Assembly: GCA_052174015.1 (NCBI GenBank)
Contig: JBQMXM010000024.1
Location: 1-5,976, forward strand
DNA from: JABCPO02 sp052174015
GTDB taxonomy: Bacteria; Bacillota; Clostridia; TANB77; CAG-508
Length of the DNA: 5,976 nucleotides
Reading direction: 5' to 3'
Below the pieces are notes generated by a model. The model was given only the letters and a program-made list of their open reading frames with translations, was not told the DNA's origin and did not search any database. The first letter of the stretch is position 1; each line of letters opens with the position of its first letter. Positions 1 to 5,976 of the stretch are shown in pieces. The position numbers and the translations under genes are program-made.

Positions 1-12
1 ATTTCCAGATGT

Positions 13-36
13 GCGTAATAATTTACTTTATTACAC
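13..36 (-). repeat. Hairpin just downstream of rpsL
   Basis: The minus strand reads GTGTAATAA, a 6-nt loop AGTAAA, then TTATTACGC, which gives 9 pairs including one U-G wobble. It begins 10 nt after the rpsL stop. The following bases (ACATCTGGAAAT) contain no T-run, so it does not look like a strong terminator. In the usual str operon rpsG would come next, so it may be a structure between rpsL and rpsG, perhaps affecting processing. No rpsG start or ribosome binding site is visible within the window. Confidence 0.4.
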
Positions 37-46
37 CAACTGATTT

Positions 47-460
47 CTATTTTTTAGGTTTTTTAACACCATATTTTGATCTACCTTGTTTTCTATCATT
101 TACTCCTGCTGTATCTAATACACCACGAACTATATGATATCTAACCCCTGGTAAGTCTTTTACCCTTCCACCTCTTATAACAACAACACTGTGTTCTTGT
201 AAGTTGTGTCCTTCTCCAGGTATATATGCTGTTACTTCATAACCGTTAGAAAGTCTTACTCTTGCAACTTTTCTTAAAGCTGAGTTTGGTTTTTTAGGTG
301 TAACAGTTTTAACAACAGTACATACTCCTCTTTTAAATGGAGAACGAGTAGTTGTTTGAACTTTTTTCTTAGAATTTAACCCTCTTTGTAAAGCTGGAGT
401 CTTTGACTTTGCTTTTGTAGTTTTTCTACCTTTTCTTACTAACTGATTAATAGTTGGCAT
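47..460 (-). CDS. rpsL: 30S ribosomal protein S12
   Basis: S12 is a core protein of the small ribosomal subunit; it sits at the decoding centre and influences accuracy and streptomycin binding. The 137 residues match the family along their whole length, from the MPTINQLVRKGRK start to the SKYGVKKPKK end. Residues about 29-42 form the extra stretch found in Bacillota but absent from the 124-residue E. coli protein. The decoding loop TPKKPNSALRK is at 54-64, with K56 equivalent to E. coli K43. The RGGRVKDLPGVRYH loop is at 96-109, with K101 equivalent to K88 and D102 at the site methylthiolated in E. coli. Both lysines are wild type, so no classical streptomycin-resistance change is seen. The ATG follows AAGGAGG at 466-472 with a 5-nt spacer. 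The stop is TAG. It is separated from serS by 219 nt and probably leads an rpsL-rpsG-fusA unit beyond the window edge. Confidence 0.99.
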   Translation of the reverse strand: MPTINQLVRKGRKTTKAKSKTPALQRGLNSKKKVQTTTRSPFKRGVCTVVKTVTPKKPNSALRKVARVRLSNGYEVTAYIPGEGHNLQEHSVVVIRGGRVKDLPGVRYHIVRGVLDTAGVNDRKQGRSKYGVKKPKK

Positions 461-465
461 TTTTT

Positions 466-472
466 CCTCCTT
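466..472 (-). promoter_or_regulatory. Ribosome binding site of rpsL
   Basis: The minus strand reads AAGGAGG, then five A residues, then the ATG of rpsL at 460. It is a strong consensus site, in line with the high expression of ribosomal proteins, and it fixes the start at the MPTINQL N-terminus conserved in the family. Confidence 0.85.
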
Positions 473-509
473 TTAGTAAATTATTATTATATTTATTTAA
501 AATATTTTA

Positions 510-538
510 ATTATATTCCATAACTTAATACCATTTAA
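510..538 (-). promoter_or_regulatory. Possible rpsL promoter
   Basis: The minus strand has a perfect TATAAT at 515-510, with TTAAAT at 538-533 as a poor -35 match (3 of 6) after a 17-nt spacer. Transcription would begin near 503 and leave a leader of about 43 nt before rpsL. Other TATAAT words occur at 554-549 and 491-486, which is unsurprising in such AT-rich DNA, so this choice is weak. It is favoured only because of its -35 match and because it lies between the hairpin and the gene. Confidence 0.22.
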
Positions 539-606
539 TAATATATAAATTATATAAATAAAAAAATTAATAAATAAATATATATAACATATATATAATA
601 CCATTT
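526..606. repeat. Duplicated 11-nt word TAATACCATTT
   Basis: TAATACCATTT occurs at 526-536 and again at 596-606, 70 nt apart. The second copy forms most of the downstream arm of the hairpin at 598-637. On the minus-strand RNA the first copy (AAATGGTATTA) could pair over 9 bp with the same upstream arm (637-629). Chance duplication is possible, but the shared GG/CC core makes it stand out in a nearly pure A/T background. Confidence 0.6.
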
Positions 607-637
607 TTATCTCTATTTGTAAAGGTAAAAATGGTAT
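598..637 (-). terminator. Long hairpin between serS and rpsL, possible terminator
   Basis: On the minus-strand transcript the arms ATACCATTTTTA (637-626) and TAAAAATGGTAT (609-598) are perfect 12-bp complements. After one C-A mismatch they continue as CTTTA paired with TAGAG (one U-G wobble), closing on a CAAA tetraloop. That gives 17 pairs in 40 nt, starting 42 nt after the serS stop codon. The position suits the end of the serS transcript. The weak point is the 3' side, which reads TATATATATG and is not a real T-run; on the opposite strand the stem is followed by ATTTT. It could therefore be a weak intrinsic terminator, an RNA processing site, or an attenuator ahead of rpsL. The hairpin itself is certain; its role is inferred. 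Confidence 0.5.
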
Positions 638-679
638 ATTTTGTCATAAATATCATATTTATTAATCTTATATAAAATC

Positions 680-1963
680 CTATTTTACTTCAATTCTATC
701 TTTTCCTCCCATGTATTTTCTTAATACTTCTGGAATATAGATTGAACCGTCTTCTTGTAAATGATTTTCTACAAATGCAATTAACATTCTAGGTGGAGCT
801 ACTACTGTATTATTTAATGTATGTGCTAAATAATTTCCTTTCTCTCCTTTTATTCTAATACCTAGTCTTCTTGCTTGTGCATCTGTTAAATTTGAACAAC
901 TTCCTACTTCAAAATATTTTTGTTGTCTTGGAGACCATGCTTCAACATCACAACTTTTAGCTTTTAAGTCTGCTAAATCTCCTGAACATATTTCTAAAGT
1001 TCTGACAGGTATTTCCATTGATACAAATAAGTCAACTGTGTTTTGCCATAATTGGTCATATAATTCCCAACTTTGTTCTGGCTTACATATAACTATCATT
1101 TCTTGTTTTTCAAATTGATGAACTCTGTAAATTCCTCTTTCTTCTATACCATGTGAACCTTTTTCTTTTCTAAAACATGGTGAATAAGATGTTTTTAATA
1201 TTGGTAATGTTTTTTCTTCAACAATTTTATCTATATATCTACCAATCATAGTATGTTCACTTGTACCGATTAAATAAAGGTCTTCTCCTTCAATCTTATA
1301 CATCATATCTTCCATTTCTGAAAAACTCATAACTCCAGTTACTATATCTCTTCTCATCATAAATGGTGGAATTGTGTATTCAAACCCTCTATCTATCATA
1401 AAATCTCTAGCATATGTTAATATTGCTGAATGTAATCTAGCTATATCTCCATCTAAATAGTAGAATCCACTACCTGCTACTTTTCTTGCAGAGTCTAAGT
1501 CTAGCCCACCAACTCTTTCTAATATATCTGCATGATATGGAACTTCATATTCTGGTACTTTTGGTTCTCCATATTTTTTAATTTCTATATTTTCTGAATC
1601 ATCTTTTCCAATTGGTACATCTTCTCTCATTATATTTGGAATAGTCATCATAATTGTTTTTAATTCTTCTTTAACTTTCTTTTCTGTTTCTTCTAATTTT
1701 TGTAATTCTTCTCCAATTTGTTTTGATTCTTCTTTTAATTTTTCAGCAGATTCTTTTTCTCCTGTTGCAAACATTTTAGCTATATCTTTTGCTATTTCAT
1801 TTTTTCTTGCTCTTAAAGCATCTCCTTTTAGTATATATTCTTTTCTTTTATCATCTAAAACTACTGCTTTATCTACTAATTCTAATTTTTCATCTTGAAA
1901 TTTATTTTTTATATTTTGTTTTACTAATTCTTGATTTTCTTTTAAAAATTTTATATCTAACAT
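680..1963 (-). CDS. serS: Seryl-tRNA synthetase, archaeal-like Clostridia variant
   Basis: This cytoplasmic class II synthetase joins serine to tRNA-Ser using ATP. Residues 1 to about 105 are the N-terminal helical arm, a charged coiled coil that grips the long variable arm of tRNA-Ser. The catalytic domain follows. It has a motif 1 region around 177-200, the serine-binding TSE loop at 234-236, motif 2 with FRKE at 264-267 and RVHQF at 280-284, and motif 3 from LNNTVVAPPR (383-392, Arg392) to about 400. The protein ends in the usual PEVLRKYMGG (411-420). The length of 427 is normal. The TSEH and NNTVVAPPR wording differs from the common bacterial TAE and NGSGLAVGR; as far as I recall it matches a form frequent in Clostridia and closer to archaeal SerRS. 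The ATG has AGAGG at 1969-1973, 5 nt upstream. The stop is TAG. No T-box leader fits in the 160-nt upstream gap. The substrate call is firm; the subfamily is inferred from memory. Confidence 0.97.
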   Translation of the reverse strand: MLDIKFLKENQELVKQNIKNKFQDEKLELVDKAVVLDDKRKEYILKGDALRARKNEIAKDIAKMFATGEKESAEKLKEESKQIGEELQKLEETEKKVKEELKTIMMTIPNIMREDVPIGKDDSENIEIKKYGEPKVPEYEVPYHADILERVGGLDLDSARKVAGSGFYYLDGDIARLHSAILTYARDFMIDRGFEYTIPPFMMRRDIVTGVMSFSEMEDMMYKIEGEDLYLIGTSEHTMIGRYIDKIVEEKTLPILKTSYSPCFRKEKGSHGIEERGIYRVHQFEKQEMIVICKPEQSWELYDQLWQNTVDLFVSMEIPVRTLEICSGDLADLKAKSCDVEAWSPRQQKYFEVGSCSNLTDAQARRLGIRIKGEKGNYLAHTLNNTVVAPPRMLIAFVENHLQEDGSIYIPEVLRKYMGGKDRIEVK

Positions 1964-2123
1964 ATCATCCTCTTTCTATTAATTAATATTACTTACTATT
2001 TTCATATCATCTAATTATTTTACTTATTATTCATATTATTTATTTTTATATCTATATTTTATTTTATTATTTATTTATTTTTTTATTAATTATCCTTTTA
2101 TTAATTATCATAAATACATTATT
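1964..2123. other. gltX-serS intergenic region
   Basis: This 160-nt gap is almost free of G and C (3 of 60 bases in 2041-2100) and is T-rich on the plus strand, so a transcript would be A-rich. No hairpin followed by a T-run, no recognisable -35/-10 pair, no T-box element and no reading frame of useful length were seen. Read-through from gltX into serS is possible. Confidence 0.7.
2081..2110. repeat. 15-bp tandem repeat, two copies
   Basis: The 14-base word TTTTATTAATTATC occurs at 2081-2094 and 2096-2109, giving two adjacent units with a 15-nt period and one difference at the last base (C or A). It lies just downstream of the gltX stop. It is probably a slippage duplication in low-complexity DNA. 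Confidence 0.75.
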
Positions 2124-3830
2124 CTAGTGTTTGGATGATGATGTTTTAATTGCATAGTTTTCATATTGCTTTATTCTGTTTTCTATTTCTGATTTTCCAA
2201 GTATTTTAATTATCTCATAAAGGTCTGGTGTATTTGTTCTTTTTGTTAATACTATTCTAATATATGTTGCTATATCTCCTACATGTCCTTTATATTTTTC
2301 TGGATTTTGCTTATATTCTTTAACTATTGCTGCATATCCATTTTTTTCTGCTAATTGTTTTACTTTGTCAAACCATTCTTCTTTAGTATCTTTTAAATCT
2401 ACTATTTCTAGATATTGTTTTAAAATATTTAATATCTCTATTTTCTTTTCTTGTTTAAATTCTGATATTTGTTCATATTCTTCTGGGTCTTTTTTAAATA
2501 TATCATTATACATATATTTAGTTAATTCATATACTTCACTATATTTAGAAATGTCTTTTCTAGGTTTTTTAATATTTTCTCTTTCTATATTTAATATGTT
2601 TTTTGTTAATTCTTCATTTTCTGTTATTAATTTTGCATATTCATTATTATAGTTATTAGCCCATTCTAGAATCTCTGCATATAGTTCATCTTTATTTAAT
2701 GTTGAAATATATGTCTTACATACATCTTTAAGTTTTACCATATCAAATAATGCTCCTGATACCCCCATCTTATTTAATGCAAATGGAAATTCAAGTATAT
2801 CTATTTTTGGATTTTGTTTTCTCCACATTTCAAAGTTAGAGTTTGCAATATTTAATAAATAATCTTTTACTGCATTTTTAGGTATTCCTTCTTCTGCATA
2901 ATATGATACTTTTGCTTCTGGGTCTTTTCTTTTACTTAATTTGCGTCTAGAACCATTTTCTACTTTTTGTAATGGTGAAATATGTGCATAATCTGGTACT
3001 TCAAATCCTAATGTTTTAAATAGTCCTACATGTAATACAAGTGATGGTAACCACTCATCTGATCTAATTACTAAATTTACATGCATTAAATGGTCATCTA
3101 TTGCATGTGCAAAGTGATATGTAGGTAAACCATCTGATTTTAATATAACTATATCTTGATCATCTTCTGGTAATTCTAATGTTCCTTTAATTAAATCTTT
3201 TATCTTATTCTTCTTATTATAATCTCCTTGTGATTTAAATCTAACAACATATGGTTTACCATCTTGTATTTCTTTAATTGCCATTTCTATAGGCATTTCC
3301 CTATATTTTGCCCACTTTCCATATATTCCTGTTCTTAATTTAGCAGATTTTTGATCTTGAGATATTTTTTCTTTCTCTTCTTTTGATATAAAACATGGGT
3401 ATGCTAATCCTTTTTGTATTAAATCTTTTGCATAACTCCTATATATTTCTTTCCTTTGACTTTGAATATATGGTCCATATTCTCCTACTTCTACTAATTT
3501 ACCATCAACTATATTTGGACCTTCATCAAAAAATATATCAAACGAATTCATAGAGTTAATAATTTCTTCTATTCCATTTTCAATACTTCTTTCTTGATCT
3601 GTATCTTCTATTCTTAAAAGAAATCTTCCATTTGTTTTGTCCGCTATTAATTTAGATATTAATGATACATATAATCCACCTGTATGTACAAACCCAGTAG
3701 GGCTAGGAGCAAATCTAGTTATTTTAGCTTTTTTATCTAGATTTCTCTCCATATATTTTTCTTCATAATATTCTATTGGTTTTGCGTCTGGTATTATTAA
3801 ATCTGCAAGTTGTTTTAAACTTTTTTCCAT
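2124..3830 (-). CDS. gltX: Glutamyl-tRNA synthetase, long Clostridia-type form
   Basis: This class I synthetase charges tRNA-Glu with glutamate; in bacteria lacking GlnRS such enzymes often also charge tRNA-Gln for later amidation by GatCAB. After a leader of about 35 residues, the Rossmann fold opens with TRFAPSPTG (38-46) and an HTGG signature (49-52) in place of HIGH/HIGG. RIEDTD follows at 73-78, then DGLPTYHFAHAIDDH (233-247), RSDEWLPS (256-263) and the KMSKS-type loop KLSKR (297-301). The C-terminal half (about 310-568) is the helical anticodon-binding part. At 568 residues it is longer than the usual 470-500. The Cys-x-Cys zinc site of some GluRS is missing, as only Cys146 lies in that region. 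GlnRS was considered, but the RIEDTD and KLSKR wording favours GluRS. AGGAG at 3837-3841 precedes the ATG by 6 nt, and the 28-nt gap after rnj suggests an operon. The stop is TAG. Confidence 0.94.
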   Translation of the reverse strand: MEKSLKQLADLIIPDAKPIEYYEEKYMERNLDKKAKITRFAPSPTGFVHTGGLYVSLISKLIADKTNGRFLLRIEDTDQERSIENGIEEIINSMNSFDIFFDEGPNIVDGKLVEVGEYGPYIQSQRKEIYRSYAKDLIQKGLAYPCFISKEEKEKISQDQKSAKLRTGIYGKWAKYREMPIEMAIKEIQDGKPYVVRFKSQGDYNKKNKIKDLIKGTLELPEDDQDIVILKSDGLPTYHFAHAIDDHLMHVNLVIRSDEWLPSLVLHVGLFKTLGFEVPDYAHISPLQKVENGSRRKLSKRKDPEAKVSYYAEEGIPKNAVKDYLLNIANSNFEMWRKQNPKIDILEFPFALNKMGVSGALFDMVKLKDVCKTYISTLNKDELYAEILEWANNYNNEYAKLITENEELTKNILNIERENIKKPRKDISKYSEVYELTKYMYNDIFKKDPEEYEQISEFKQEKKIEILNILKQYLEIVDLKDTKEEWFDKVKQLAEKNGYAAIVKEYKQNPEKYKGHVGDIATYIRIVLTKRTNTPDLYEIIKILGKSEIENRIKQYENYAIKTSSSKH

Positions 3831-3858
3831 ATATTTCTCCTATTTACACTTTATATGA

Positions 3859-5724
3859 TTATACTTCTACGATTATTGGTAAAATCATTGGATCTCTTTT
3901 TGTTTTCTTAAATATAAATTTTTGTAATTTAGATTTTACTATTGATTTTACAGCTGACCATTGTTTTGATTCTAAAGCTTGTACTTCTTCTTTAACTAAT
4001 TCTTTCATTGAATTTAATAATTCTTCATTTTCTCTAACATATACAAAACCTCTTGAAATTATATCAGGTTCTGAAATTAATTCTTCATTTTCTTGTGACA
4101 TATTAAGCACTACAATTATTAATCCATCTTGTGATAATAATTGTCTATCTCTAAGTACAATATTTCCAACATCACCTACTCCTAAACCGTCTACAAATGT
4201 TTTTCCACATTCTACTTTGTGTGTGTGTTCATATCCGTCTTGATCAATTTCTAATACTCTACCATTTTCTAATATAATTACATCTTCATTCTTATATCCC
4301 ATTGATAATGCTGAGTTTTTATGTGCATAAATTTGTCTAACTTCCCCATGTACAGGTATAAAGAATTTTGGTTTAGTTAATGCTAATATTAATTTTTGTT
4401 CTTCTTGACATGCGTGTCCTGAAACGTGTATGTGTTGTAATGATGAATATATTACTTCAACTCCTCTTTTCATAAGTCCATTAATTACTTTTGATACACT
4501 TGGTTCATTACCTGGTATTGGTGTTGCTGATATTATTACTAAGTCGTTTTTACTTAATTTAATTTGCTTATGTTGACCTACAGCAATTCTTGTAAGTGCA
4601 GACATAGGCTCTCCTTGTGAACCTGTAGTTATTATTAATAAATGTTCATCTTCTACTGTATTTATTGCATCTAATTCAATAAACATTCTGCTTGGTGCAT
4701 TTATATACTCTAACTCTCTTGCAACATCTAACATTTTTTCCATACTTCTTCCAGATACTGCAACTTTTCTATTATATTTTGTAGCTAAATTAATTAACTC
4801 TTGTATTCTGTTAACATTTGAAGCAAATGTTGCTACAATTATTCTCTTAGTACAATTTTCAAAAATACTTTCAAATACTTTTCCAACAGATTTTTCAGAC
4901 ATTGTATATCCTGGCTTTTCTGCATTTGTACTATCTGATAAAAGGGCAAGTACACCTTCATTTCCAAGCTCACCTAACCTACTTAAATCCATGTGTTTTC
5001 CGTCTACAGGTGTAAAGTCTACTTTAAAATCTCCTGTATGTACAACTGTACCAACTGGCGTTTTTATAGCAAGCATACAAGCATCTGGTATACTATGTGC
5101 TGTTAATATAAATTCTATACTGAATCTTCCTAATTTTAATACATCTCCTGCATGTACTACATTTAATTCTGATGTTTTATCTAATTTATGTTCTTTTAAC
5201 TTATTATTAATTAATCCAATTGTAAGTGGCATTGCATATATAGGTACATTAATTTTCTTTAAAAAATATGGTATAGCTCCTATATGGTCTTCGTGTCCAT
5301 GTGTTACAACTAACCCTTTTATTTTCTTTCTATTTTTTTCTAAATATGTAAAATCTGGTATAACTATATCTACTCCTAGCATATCATCTTCTGGGAATGA
5401 TAATCCACAGTCTACCATTATCATTTCGTCTTCATATTCAAAAACTGTAATATTTTTACCTATTTCTTCTAATCCACCTAGTGGAATTATTTTTAATTTT
5501 GATTTTGTTTTAGAATTATTTTTTACATTCTTTTTATCTTTAATAGTTTCAGTAGTATTTTTCTTAACATTATTTTTAGCTACTTTAAACTTATTATTTA
5601 TTTTAGTCTTTTTATTCAAATTTCTTATTTGTTCTTTTGATTCCATCTTCATTTTATTGAATTGTTCTTTTGTATTAAAATTAGTCTTATTAGATTTATG
5701 TTTTTTATTTACTTGTTTGTCCAT
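3859..5724 (-). CDS. rnj: Ribonuclease J with basic N-terminal extension
   Basis: RNase J is a metallo-beta-lactamase/beta-CASP nuclease with 5'-to-3' exonuclease and endonuclease activity on mRNA and rRNA precursors, central to RNA decay in Bacillota. The conserved core begins at residue 77 (LKIIPLGGLEEIG). Metal ligands are visible as HGHEDH at 142-147, the His of TAHS at 208-211, and GDFK with Asp232. The beta-CASP part carries TTGSQGEP (366-373), IHVSGHA (432-438) and PVHGE (457-461). A C-terminal domain of about 100 residues ends in KKTKRDPMILPIIVEV, as in the family. Residues 1-76 are an unusual low-complexity tail with 24 Lys and 15 Asn, probably disordered; the usual length is about 555, here 621. 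The first ATG has AGGAGG 4 nt upstream, whereas Met25 and Met27 have no such site, so the long form is chosen. The stop is TAA. Whether it acts like RNase J1 or J2 cannot be decided, but the complete metal site predicts activity. Confidence 0.97.
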   Translation of the reverse strand: MDKQVNKKHKSNKTNFNTKEQFNKMKMESKEQIRNLNKKTKINNKFKVAKNNVKKNTTETIKDKKNVKNNSKTKSKLKIIPLGGLEEIGKNITVFEYEDEMIMVDCGLSFPEDDMLGVDIVIPDFTYLEKNRKKIKGLVVTHGHEDHIGAIPYFLKKINVPIYAMPLTIGLINNKLKEHKLDKTSELNVVHAGDVLKLGRFSIEFILTAHSIPDACMLAIKTPVGTVVHTGDFKVDFTPVDGKHMDLSRLGELGNEGVLALLSDSTNAEKPGYTMSEKSVGKVFESIFENCTKRIIVATFASNVNRIQELINLATKYNRKVAVSGRSMEKMLDVARELEYINAPSRMFIELDAINTVEDEHLLIITTGSQGEPMSALTRIAVGQHKQIKLSKNDLVIISATPIPGNEPSVSKVINGLMKRGVEVIYSSLQHIHVSGHACQEEQKLILALTKPKFFIPVHGEVRQIYAHKNSALSMGYKNEDVIILENGRVLEIDQDGYEHTHKVECGKTFVDGLGVGDVGNIVLRDRQLLSQDGLIIVVLNMSQENEELISEPDIISRGFVYVRENEELLNSMKELVKEEVQALESKQWSAVKSIVKSKLQKFIFKKTKRDPMILPIIVEV

Positions 5725-5728
5725 AAAT

Positions 5729-5734
5729 CCTCCT
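5729..5734 (-). promoter_or_regulatory. Ribosome binding site of rnj
   Basis: The minus strand reads AGGAGG here, followed by the 4-nt spacer ATTT and the ATG at 5724. It is a full match to the anti-Shine-Dalgarno sequence. It decides the start of RNase J, because the later in-frame Met codons (Met25 at 5652 and Met27 at 5646) lie in an A-rich stretch without any purine-rich GG site. The N-terminal extension is therefore most likely translated. Confidence 0.85.
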
Positions 5735-5840
5735 ACTATATTTATTTTTTATTATTTTATTTGATTTTTATTCTCTTTTTATTTTAATTTAATATTTCAT
5801 TTTTATTTTTAATTTAAAATTTTAAACTTAATATTTGAGA

Positions 5841-5920
5841 TAATATATAACTACTTTGTATTAAATTATATAATTTATATTAGTTTATAATATATTATCT
5901 TGTTATCTTATTATATAATA
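5841..5920. repeat. Spaced AT palindromes upstream of rnj
   Basis: Three perfect palindromes are present: TAAATTATATAATTTA (5862-5877, 16 bp), ATAATATATTAT (5887-5898, 12 bp) and TATTATATAATA (5909-5920, 12 bp). Their centres are 23 and 22 nt apart. A related but imperfect word, TAATATATAA (5841-5850), lies another 23 nt away. They might be operator-like sites or curved DNA, but such words arise easily in A/T-only sequence. Confidence 0.4.
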
Positions 5921-5976
5921 TCTATCTTTTATTTATTATTTTAATTATTATTCTAATTATTCTTATATTATAATAA

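Larger units (their letters stand above)
461..679. other. serS-rpsL intergenic region
   Basis: This 219-nt gap contains, in the direction of transcription, a short AT palindrome at 646-662 (ATAAATAT, C, ATATTTAT), the 40-nt hairpin at 598-637, a low-complexity AT stretch, a repeat of one hairpin arm at 526-536, and the rpsL ribosome binding site. No convincing protein or RNA gene was found. A 35-codon frame on the minus strand (604-497) translates to mostly Ile, Tyr, Leu and Phe and lacks a ribosome binding site. Confidence 0.7.
5725..5976. other. Region upstream of rnj
   Basis: No gene is seen in these 252 nt. The part next to rnj (5741-5820) is T-rich on the plus strand, giving an A-rich leader. 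The outer part (5840-5920) contains several perfect AT palindromes. Several TATAAT words occur on the minus strand (for example 5870-5865 and 5915-5910), but none has a TTGACA-like partner at a suitable distance, so the rnj promoter cannot be assigned. Confidence 0.6.

Noticed and set aside
497..604. A 35-codon minus-strand reading frame in the gap before rpsL, hydrophobic and Ile/Tyr/Leu/Phe-rich.
   Set aside because: It starts inside the hairpin, has no ribosome binding site, and its composition is what AT-only DNA gives when translated.
461..679. Known ribosomal-protein leader RNA controlling rpsL.
   Set aside because: The hairpin does not match any r-protein leader I can recognise, and S12 is not among the commonly described Bacillota leader classes.
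1789..1986. Hydrophobic 65-codon plus-strand frame resembling a small membrane protein.
   Set aside because: It is the antisense of the charged coiled-coil arm of SerRS, where Lys/Glu codons read backwards as Phe/Leu.
1964..2123. T-box riboswitch upstream of serS, common for this gene in Bacillota.
   Set aside because: The gap is shorter than a typical T-box leader, and the conserved TGGNACCGCG element is absent from the minus strand.
2365..2652. A 95-codon plus-strand frame within gltX.
   Set aside because: It is the antisense shadow of the lysine- and glutamate-rich C-terminal half of GluRS.
3776..4243. A 155-codon plus-strand reading frame across the rnj-gltX junction.
   Set aside because: It overlaps two well-supported minus-strand genes in antisense and shows no family features or ribosome binding site.
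4991..5764. A 257-codon plus-strand reading frame opposite the start of rnj.
   Set aside because: It is an antisense shadow of the RNase J gene, which has full family motifs; the product is a T-rich, Phe/Leu/Ser-rich sequence without recognisable domains.

Overview
The window comes from a very AT-rich bacterium, most likely a low-GC Bacillota of the class Clostridia. The evidence is the protein types: S12 carries the roughly 13-residue N-terminal insertion typical of Bacillota, GluRS is the long Clostridia-type form, SerRS is the archaeal-like variant found in many Clostridia, and there is an RNase J. Trp residues are written as TGG and start sites have strong AGGAGG-like ribosome binding sites, so the standard bacterial code (table 11) applies. 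The lineage call rests on remembered family patterns, not on a search.

All four genes lie on the minus strand and are read from high to low coordinates. They are rnj (RNase J, 5724-3859), gltX (glutamyl-tRNA synthetase, 3830-2124), serS (seryl-tRNA synthetase, 1963-680) and rpsL (ribosomal protein S12, 460-47). rnj and gltX are only 28 nt apart and are very probably co-transcribed. The 160-nt gltX-serS gap shows neither a clear terminator nor a clear promoter, so read-through is possible. The 219-nt serS-rpsL gap holds a long 40-nt hairpin, which is the best candidate for a transcription boundary. rpsL probably starts the str operon (rpsG, fusA, tuf), which would continue past the left edge of the window.

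The genes share a theme of translation and RNA turnover: mRNA and rRNA processing (RNase J), charging of tRNA-Glu and tRNA-Ser, and the decoding centre of the small ribosomal subunit (S12). The gaps between genes are nearly pure A/T and on the coding (minus) strand are A-rich. No mobile element, CRISPR array, tRNA, rRNA, T-box or phage signal was seen.

This is an ordinary housekeeping region and I found no convincing new system. The points worth a second look are modest: the hairpin with a repeated half-stem before rpsL, the Lys/Asn-rich extension on RNase J, the unusual subfamilies of both synthetases, serS rather than rpoC next to rpsL, evenly spaced AT palindromes upstream of rnj, and three TAG stops among four genes.
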